NCBI GenBank assembly: GCA_029204225.1
Contig: MU831935.1
Coordinates: forward strand, 32,087 to 96,086
Source: Diphasiastrum complanatum
Taxonomy: Eukaryota > Streptophyta > Lycopodiopsida > Lycopodiales > Lycopodiaceae
DNA length: 64,000 bases
Direction: 5' to 3'
The position numbers and the translations under genes are program-made. This document shows positions 56,641 to 64,000 of the stretch, in pieces (position 1 is the first letter of the stretch; each line of letters opens with the position of its first letter). The notes beneath the pieces are model-generated. The model ran no database searches, had not been told where the DNA came from, and worked only from the letters and a program-made list of their open reading frames with translations.

Positions 56641-58460
56641 TCTATGATTGAAATATATCCAGATTCACAAACTTAGTTTCAAAAGTCAATGATGTCAATA
56701 AGTTCTTGAGTAGACCTGGTGCTGACTAAACGACAATCAACAAGGAAAAATCAAAAAAATGGAATTAGAACTTTTAAGACAAAATCGGGAATCATAATAT
56801 GTTAACCAGTTACTGCAACATAGACAAAATATAAAAGACTAGAAAAAAAATGGACTCCTTAGCTCCCCAAGTTGTGGGCCAAGAGAAATGACTGAAAAGC
56901 ACCTTGGGCGAAGCAAGTTACTAGCCATAATTCTTGCACAAGGCTTCGTCCACATTATAAGCAGCTGCAAGCCTGCACAGGCCAGTAAGAGGCAGAACTC
57001 TTGTATGCCTCTGGTCTGCTGGAACAGCTAGATATATCCATGAAAAAACACAAATGAATACATTCATTTTGGATGCCAAAAAGATCAGACCTATAAAAGA
57101 CCCAATTTAAGCCACAAACTCGTGCAAAAGTGGGCAGCTTAGCGATTGCAGACCACGCTAGACTCTGCTGGTCGTTTTTTAGAGCTGATCAGATCAGATA
57201 CTTCTGCGGTACTTTTTCATGTATCGCGGACCACAAGACGTTCCTCAATGAACATGTGTTATGCTGACCTGAAGCCTAGTTGTTTTACAGGCTGTACACC
57301 AGGTTTGATGGACATTTTGAAGACATAAAAATCCATAGCTTCTTCATGGAAATGGATACAGCAAACCTTTTCCTAGCCAAATCATTGTACATGAATCACG
57401 TAAAGAGGAGATTATAGAAAGCTAGAAACTCATCGGTGGAGGGAAAATTTCTCATTTGTTGCAAGTGCATAGAAACTTAGTTCTAGTTGGCGAGGTGTTG
57501 GGACTCCTATCACAAGCTCAAACATAAATACAGCCTACAGGACTTCCCAGCAACCAATCCAACATAGAATTGGCCGAGTAACCTTAGAGATACGGACGTA
57601 AATTCACCAACCAATTGTAGGGCACAATCCATTCCATAACTGTCCACACGGCATCCGAGATCACTCCCTAGACAGTTATTTTGGTCTGGCTTACCACCAT
57701 AGCCCATCCCACTCAGGAGAATGCCTCGCCTAATATTGGATGATTAGTTGGGCTCTCAGATCCTTTGAAGCTTCAACTTATCAATAGCACAAGTGATGCC
57801 AACTTCTTGTATAAATAACCACATCCCTAGCTACCTACCACTGGTTTGCAACTAAGAAAAGCTAACTCTAACTCAAGATGACCATCATCACTAGTCGTCC
57901 ACTAATGTTTGTTTAGTTCAACTACAGCTCTAGTTGCTAAAAACTAAAAGTTCCGAATTGATTATTTTAACATTTTATAGGGGGGCTATATTGGCTATAC
58001 GGGGCACCCCTGATCAAACATCTGAATTAGGGTGAATCATGTGTCACAAAGTGGACAACAAAACATTTTATTTAACAAGTGCGAATATTGAAGTGAGGAC
58101 TAGTGTTGTCTCCTTCAATTACAAACTGATACCATTTATTCATTGACTATGGGGCCAAAATAGATGCGTTTATGTGATCAGAAAATAGTAAACTTGACAT
58201 TCAAGATTTCCAAGTCTAGTGATTTAGATTGAGAATTCTATTGGTAATGCTTGATTTATGGGGTTTGACAACTGGTCTATGATCAAGAGCCAAAAATGAT
58301 GAGGGGGAATAGCACAATGTGAACCTCTAGAATATCACAAGAGGGAAAGGAAGGCATTGTACCTGATTAATATGTCAGTGCATAGTAATTCAATACCACA
58401 TCTAAATAGTGCAACTTCCGCGACTAGAGCATGAGCTCAAAAGTATGTTTCAAGCTACTT
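56641..58460. other. Unassigned, no gene recognised
   Basis: Plus frame 57146-57328 and minus frame 57707-57510 have protein-like stretches but no recognisable domain and no neighbours to support them. The first 70 bases are the right flank of the foldback element and match 62190-62240. Confidence 0.3.
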
Positions 58461-58469
58461 CCTCAACCA

Positions 58470-59160
58470 GGCTATTGTTCTTGAACTGCGATCATGTGTT
58501 GCGTCCGACAGTACGTTAAGCTTACCTCTCTGTCGAGAACCTTACTCCTGACATAGTGATATCGAATCTCAATGTGCTTACTGCTAGAGTGAAATCTAGG
58601 GTTGGCCGATAAGGAAATGGCACTTTGATTATCACACAACATAATTGTCGGAGTGTACTAATTCAATGTCTAACAGTAAATTTCTCAACCAAATTGCTTC
58701 TTTAATGGATTGAGAAGCAGCAATGTACTCTGCTTCTGTAGAGGAAAGAGCAATAGGGGTCTTCAATGACTCCATTCAGATAGGTTGTCTGTACATCGAG
58801 TTGATGTACTTCGAGGTCGGCCGCGGCAACAAATGATAAGAGGACTCGGATCGATGAATGCTTGACTATTGGACTAAAAGTCTAATTGTAGTCAATGTTT
58901 GGGATTTGAGAAAATCCTCTGGCTACTAGTCGGGCCTTCCTTCGGTCAATACTCTAGTCAGCTTTATACTTGACCTTGAAGACCCATTTGCAATCGATAA
59001 GATTGTTGCCGGCAAGTAGTTTGACCAATGACCATGTCTGGTTCTTGATCAGAGAGGAAGACTCTCTGTCCATCGCTTCTCTCCAGAGATCAAAATCTGG
59101 TTGGCTAAGTGCCTCATCAACACTAGTCGGTTCCTAAATTAAAAGACAGGCAAACTCATG
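58470..59160 (-). pseudogene. Copia-A RT start joined by deletion to RNase H
   Basis: The minus strand reads EALSQPDFDLWREAMDRESSSLIRNQTWSLVKLL, CKWVFKVKYKAD, LVARGFSQIPNIDYN and VHQLDVQTTYLNGVIE. Near 58765 it jumps to RNase H (TPIALSSTEAEYIAASQSIKEAIWLRNLLLDIE, DNQSAISLSANPRFHSSSKHIEIRYHYVRSKV). The YVDD half of RT is deleted. Stops present. Confidence 0.8.
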
Positions 59161-59829
59161 AATATATCTTGTGGGTTGTGTGCGCACTCGGTTCGATCTT
59201 CTTGGAGGTGGCGTCGGCTAATGATCCATTCCTTGGTCGGGTTGTCGCTAAGTAATAGCACATCTTCTTCTGACTCGTTGTCAAATAGGTGGTCGATTTT
59301 CGGCACGATGGAACCTGAGGCCAAAATTGTCGTGTCGGTGGCAGGTGTCGAAGGTTCGCATGGAACTTTACCCTTGCCTTTGAAGTCGATGAACTGATCC
59401 TCGATAAAGACAATATCCCTGTTGAATAAAATCTTCTGGGTATCGGGGTCGTACAACTTGTAGGTGTTGTCGGAGGATGTGTAACCGATCAGGATGGTCT
59501 TTAGACTTTGTAAGTCGAATTTCTTCCTTGTCTCCTTCGGGATAGGTTCTTCATTGAAGGCTTAGATCCTGTCCAAACCTCATGGGGTGTTTTGCCTAAG
59601 AGGGCCTTGGTCGAACATCTGTTCTGGATGTAAGCTGCAGTGGAGACAGCTTCAGCCCGAAATGCTGATGGCTTGATCTAAAAGGTTTTCTGGCCTGTTT
59701 ATTGACTATACAGTCTTGACAGATAGGTAATTCGACTTTCCTATCTGGATAGTCGAGATCAAGTAGAATAGACCACTTAGACATGTGTTGTATAGAAGAA
59801 TGATTCAAGTGACCAAGTCTATAATGCAA
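59161..59829 (-). pseudogene. Copia-A pre-integrase and integrase end
   Basis: Pre-integrase MHYRLGHLNHSSIQHMSKWS with CQDCIVNKQARKPFRSSHQHF (59829-59640). A large deletion removes the integrase core. Then come the integrase C-terminus (DPDTQKILFNRDIVFIEDQFIDFKGKGKVP, 59450-59370) and the acidic linker. It is on the same strand and in the same order as the element at 1850-6340. Confidence 0.75.
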
Positions 59830-59839
59830 AAGTAAACTT

Positions 59840-60053
59840 TTGTCGTTTTGACGGTCCTCGACGATAGTCGATCAACTCGGGCTTCCTCAATAAGTCGGCC
59901 AACTCCGACAAACAAGTCGGACTGCCATTCTCTTGCATGTCTTCGATAATAGAGTATTTCTGCAGACTGTGCGACAATGCATGTAAAACTGCAGCAATAT
60001 GAGTGGAACTAGATTAACATGGGATTTAGGAGAGTAGAGGAATAAATCCAACA
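59840..60053 (-). mobile_element. Copia-A LTR fragment
   Basis: Shares GAGTATTTCTGCAGACTGTG, TGTAAAACT and the terminal AATAAATCCAACA with the copies ending at 1205, 1999 and 9199. It adjoins pre-integrase directly, so gag, protease and leader are deleted. Confidence 0.65.
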
Positions 60054-60820
60054 CTGGGCACAATCATGTTAGAGAGAGAAAATCAGGTAAAAACTGCTAG
60101 AGAGAGAATCTCTACAGATTTTCTCTCATCCGATTGTTTTCTCTCTCCTAGCCACCTTGCTCAAGAACATGAATTTTCCACGTTTTTTGCCATACCGTTT
60201 TCAATTAGCATTGGAATTCAATTATGTTAGTTTCCCACTTTGTGGTTGAATAATTCATTTCGGTATCACTGAGATGTCGGCTTGCAAATCGGATTGGATA
60301 CTTTTTCACTAGTTGTGCCTTGGATCCACTTATTGAGATTTCCACCTTAAGCCTTTCAATATTGTTTCTTCCCGTTTTCTGTCACTTCATTTTTGTGATC
60401 TTCTATGTTCTTATTTCACTTGCTTGTGTTTGTTCTATCCACGTCAAGTGTTAGAAATGAAAAGTTGAAAATTCCCACTTGCACACTTTTCTATCTGGCA
60501 TATTCTCAACTCAAGTAAAGGTTGTCACTTCCTGATTCTAGCATTGAGTATTATGTATACTCTGGGGACACTGATTTGGTAAAGTTTTTTAGATCTATCC
60601 ATAAAGCGACCCCTATAGGATCGTGATGGTTGCTTCATATTTCTTAGACAAAGCTAAGCCTTGTTGTTTTACATTATATTTTGGTAGTGAAGGTTACATG
60701 TACACATGGGGGGATAGGACCATCTAGATTCTCTTGTTCGTTTTGTAAATCTAGATCAATTATGCTAATAGAAAGCTTTTAACAATCTTCATAAGTTCTT
60801 GCTATTGTTCCAAATGTTGA
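60054..60820. other. Unassigned, no gene
   Basis: Starts with two copies of an AGAGAGA/TCTCTCT-bearing word (60070 and 60100, inverted at 60120-60150). Otherwise no frame or motif recognised. Confidence 0.3.
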
Positions 60821-60822
60821 GC

Positions 60823-60895
60823 TCAGATGGTAGAGTACGCATATTTGAACCAGTCAAATGAGGTTACTTCATGTGACGTTCATGGTTTATGTGAT
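60823..60895 (+). ncRNA. Possible tRNA-derived head of a SINE or tRNA pseudogene
   Basis: GAGCTCAGATGGTAGAG matches the D-arm/A-box of plant tRNAs closely. About 30 bases on, GAGGTTACTTCATG is a poor B-box. The anticodon and acceptor stems do not pair well, so this is not a working tRNA. A SINE needs a second copy, which the window does not show. Confidence 0.3.
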
Positions 60896-61391
60896 GAGAC
60901 ACACATCTATCAGGCTCTTACTTTCCTTTCTCTATTTCTATCAGAGTTATGTGACATTCATATGGTTTGTCAAACATTCATGTTCATGTAGCGGTTGGCA
61001 TACATACCCGTGTGCCAGTGTCCTATGGTTTCTAGAGTGGGAGGCTTGATCTCGCATATTGGCTTTGGGTATGTTTGACAGCATAGTGCTAATGTTATAT
61101 TCCAATGGTCAGGCGATTTTGCTCCACCTAGTTGGATAAGAGTTATGAGTCATGACTCACATATATGCATAGTTCAAGAACCACCATCAGTTTCTTCCTT
61201 AGGATGTGCACGGGATTGTGGTCTCAATTGTTAGGGACCCAACTCCCTTGGGTCCCGAACCCAAACTTGAGACTGGACGATGACTGGGCTTGTAGACTTG
61301 ACCGGTGACTCGTGAACCTGCACGGTTGCCCCGTGTCTTGATCTAGGTCTGCACATGGCTTGGAGCAGGTCCAAAAAATTGCACATATTAG

Positions 61392-61620
61392 TTATACAAT
61401 TAAATTCACATGAGTCTTAAGGATAAATTTCTCCAACAAAAACATAGCTACCAATATCAGAAAGATCAAGAACAAACAAGTCATCCATAAATCTTCTACC
61501 ATGGGTTGTTTTTGCAATGAGATGGGATAAGTACCACAAGAAACTAATCTTTGCATAAATTCAAATTTTTGAGAGAAAAGACAAAAGTTTCTTTGCATAA
61601 AGTCAAATTTTTATGAGAAA
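61392..61620 (-). pseudogene. Scrap of a second Penelope-like RT (motif C)
   Basis: The minus strand reads WYLSHLIAKTTHGRRFMDDLFVLDLSDIGSYVFVGEIYPQDSCEFN in one frame (stop in the middle of IYP.D). The [RY]-x-MDD-L block followed about 20 residues later by IYP matches the spacing RYIDDI...IYPL in the RT at 7390-8560. There is a local 30-bp direct repeat (AAGACAAAAGTTT) at 61577-61632. Short, so moderate confidence. Confidence 0.4.
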
Positions 61621-61639
61621 AGACAAAAGTTTGCTAGTT

Positions 61640-62560
61640 GTACCCATGTATCTATCCTTGTCACAAAACTTAGAATAAGTGGTGTCACCACGAGCACAAG
61701 GGCTATCAAGGATAGACAGACAACTTTTTCTTTCCTAAAAGATTCCAACCGATATCGGCATAAGTGAAGGCTTTTTGCCCTAAAATTTTAACATATTTCC
61801 AAGCAAACACTAGATGATTCCAAACTTTCTTCACACAAGGAGGAAGGGCATTCCTATCTGAGCTTTCTAAGACTAGAGATCAAACTAATTTTGTCAAGAT
61901 CAAGCAAAGTACAAATTGTGATGAGATCTTTACTAGAGGTGAAAAATTTGATCTATCATCTGACATTAGTTTTTTATTTTTCAAAGAGGCTTAGAAGAAT
62001 TTTAAATTGATAAAAGTAAGAACTCGATATATCAAGATCTTGAGAAGACATGCTTTCGAAAGTTTAGAGCAACCGGAAAAGGTTATCAAGATTGTATCTA
62101 TTGAACATGTCAAGAAAGAACTTTCATTCTCTCTCAAGATATGCCAAAAAGAACATACTATTGACAGAAAAATATCTATTTGTGAGATCGAAATATATCC
62201 AGATTAACAAATTTTATTTTAGAAATCAATGATATCAAAAGGTAAAGCCTAGAAAATAATTATGTGCAACAAATCTTAGCCAACATGCACTACTTATGTC
62301 AACGGATCTATATTACAACAACAACATAGAATTCAAGAAACAAAAAACCTTAGCCAAAAATCGCTACTTATGTCTCATTAGTACCCAAGCATAACCTCCT
62401 ATCTAGCTTTTGAAAGAATCCAAATTCTCTTGCGTAGAATCCGTCATGACTAAGAAGCAAATGACCATTCTCAATCAACAAAGAAAACTTTGAAAATAAA
62501 ATAAAATAGAAGCGAGGACCATAATACATAAACAAGCGTTACCAAGATATAGCCGAAATC
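61640..62560. other. Unassigned; holds the unoccupied paralogue of a foldback-element target
   Basis: A minus frame at about 61740-61830 has protein-like sequence (AWKYVKILGQKAFTYADIGWNLLGKK) that I cannot assign and that may belong with the RT scrap. 62173-62240 matches the flanks of the element at 56411-56640. Confidence 0.3.
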
Positions 62561-63250
62561 CAAGGAGGACCCAACTATGATGTATGGAAGTTTAAAATGC
62601 AATATATCCTTACATATAAGGATTATTGGGAGATGGTCACATGAGTGGAGCCTATGCAACATGCAAAGACGGAGGCAAAGGACTTTGTCAAGAGAAATCA
62701 TGTGATCAACAATATTTCTCACATAAGAGAAGCCAAAAGGCCAAAAGAACTTGAGTCAGTATCTTTGAGACAACCAACACTATCAGGATCTTATATTTGA
62801 AGAATAGGCTACAAATATTCAGGATGGATATAGGGGTGGCTATACTTAATTAACTTACGAAGATGAAGGATCTCAAACCAGCTCACAACAGTCGGTGAGA
62901 AAGTTTTAGACATTGGATCTTGTTCCTATGTGCTTGATGATTTACCTCTTTCTTGGCCTAACTTTGTCATGAACTTGTCAGTAGGAAAACAACAACTCAC
63001 CCTTACAAACTTGAATGGGATGCTTTTGCAAGAAGAGATGAGAAGGCAAAATATCATGGCAAGGGAAAACTTGTTGAGCAAACGTTTTGCTATCAAGAAG
63101 AAGCAATTTCATGGAAACAAGGAGGAGTTCAAGGATCATTATGTCAAAGGCAAAGGTTGCATTCCAATACAAATATTTTTAAGACAACTTAAAAACATTA
63201 AGAATGTGCTCTATGTGCCAAGCCCGGCAAAAAATTTGCACCTGTTGCGA
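62561..63250 (+). pseudogene. Copia gag and protease end, plus strand
   Basis: The plus strand reads NYDVWKFKMQYILTYKDYWEMVT (gag start), then after stops VLDDLPLSWPNFVMNLSVGKQQLTLTNLNGMLLQEEMRRQ (gag core), then by deletion KGKGCIPIQIFLRQLKNIKNVLYVPSPAKNL (protease end). No zinc knuckle or DSG site. Distinct from the other copia families in the window. Confidence 0.75.
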
Positions 63251-64000
63251 TTGCTTCCTTTTTATGAAGTGCACATGAGCTTATTAGGCCGGCTAGTGCA
63301 CACTTACAGCACATTCAACAGCAATATCAAACAACTGTAAACTGCCACTGCCACCGCCACCATCACCATGTTTAGTTTTAGGTTAGTGATATCGTTTACC
63401 TTCAGCTCACTTTGCACGACATCATTTTGTCTAGGGCCACGCTTCTATTGAGAAGCTTGCACCGCGCTATAATGGGCCTTACCAGATCTTGGAGTGTCTC
63501 AACCCTGTGACTTATCGCTTGCAACCACCTTCGTGATATTTTCCTTGTCATTCTTTTATGTGGTGCTACTATTAAGGATGATGCACCTCGTTCCATGATG
63601 CTACTTTTCCTAATGACACTGAGCTTTTTCCTTTCCTACCAGCTGCCATACTTCAAGTTTGCCTCCAACATAGTCGACACCAATGACAAATTCAATTTTT
63701 GGTACAGAGGGATGGTCATCCTATTGAAGAGGCCACTTGGGAGCCTATTGATGTCTTTTATTATACTCCATTGCTTGCAAATCAAATAAATGCTCTTGTT
63801 GCTCTTGTTCACTCCTCGCATTTGGTTCAGTCGCTGACCCACCCACCTAGACAATCTGCTATGTAATTATCTTGCACCATGCAATGTCCTCTTCCGCAGG
63901 GGCCTTGCACTTCCCTTAGGGAGTGGCTTGGTTTTTAGTAGAGGAGAGTTCTGGACTCGGCTTATTACATTTATCGTGGCCTACTTTTATCACTTTACCT
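63251..64000 (+). pseudogene. Ty3/gypsy integrase end with chromodomain-like tail
   Basis: Frames on the plus strand give GPYQILECLNPVTYRLQPPS (GPY/F module, from about 63474), SFHDATFPNDTELFPFLPAAILQVC, then LVQRDGHPIEEATWEPIDVF (about 63700-63760), which has the WxxxPxxExTWEP shape of a chromodomain end in chromoviruses. Then a short tail to a stop near 63862. The rest to 64000 is probably the element's 3' region. Frameshifts present. Confidence 0.7.

Noticed and set aside
57146-57328. Missing first exon of STRAP
   Set aside because: Wrong strand and no GHSRPVVDL-like motif; the adjacent minus frames also lack it.

Overview
The window is nuclear DNA of a land plant with a large, repeat-rich genome. 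The evidence is AT-rich sequence, GT-AG introns of up to about 10 kb full of transposons, many Ty1/copia and Ty3/gypsy remnants, a LINE, and a Penelope-like reverse transcriptase. A fern or another non-flowering plant seems likeliest; that is an inference, since no marker here names a species. I found no bacterial gene, CRISPR array or rRNA.

Only one host gene is clear: a WD40 protein of the STRAP (serine/threonine kinase receptor-associated protein) family. It lies on the minus strand with six exons at 54989-54854, 54558-54477, 49185-49010, 39247-39110, 38907-38771 and 38647-38427. All splice phases agree. The N-terminal exon was not found and probably lies beyond the right edge or in an unrecognised stretch. 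Two introns are very large (about 9.8 and 5.3 kb) and hold a gypsy element, a rearranged LINE and small inverted-repeat elements.

Left part (1-16 kb): remnants of one copia family, called Copia-A here, on the minus strand. It has six LTR pieces, one grossly expanded by a (GA)n tract. Among them lie a Penelope-like RT fragment (7.4-8.5 kb), a DEAD-box helicase exon fragment (6.9 kb), and two converging copia halves (11.5-15.5 kb) that look like one element broken by inversion.

Middle (17-31 kb): a nearly pristine copia element (18437-24839, target duplication CCAGT, LTRs differing at about two positions, one 1308-codon gag-pol frame). It is inserted in an older plus-strand copia. Around it are further copies of its own family (17.3-18.2 kb and 29.6-31.1 kb), a gag-like pseudogene with two amber stops, and gypsy integrase pieces. 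The interval 31.4-38.4 kb, downstream of STRAP, has no recognisable gene but holds a 395-bp tandem duplication, an inverted-repeat MITE and short GGAAC-rich palindromic insertions.

Right part (55-64 kb): mostly unassigned sequence, a palindromic insertion with an apparent unoccupied paralogue, another Copia-A remnant (58.5-60.05 kb), a possible tRNA-derived head, a second Penelope-like RT scrap, a copia gag and a gypsy integrase end. Apart from STRAP and the young copia element, nearly everything is decayed mobile DNA. No new multi-gene system was found. The most unusual features are the GGAAC/GTTCC palindromic insertions, the Penelope-like RT, and the young copia with an in-frame integrase deletion.
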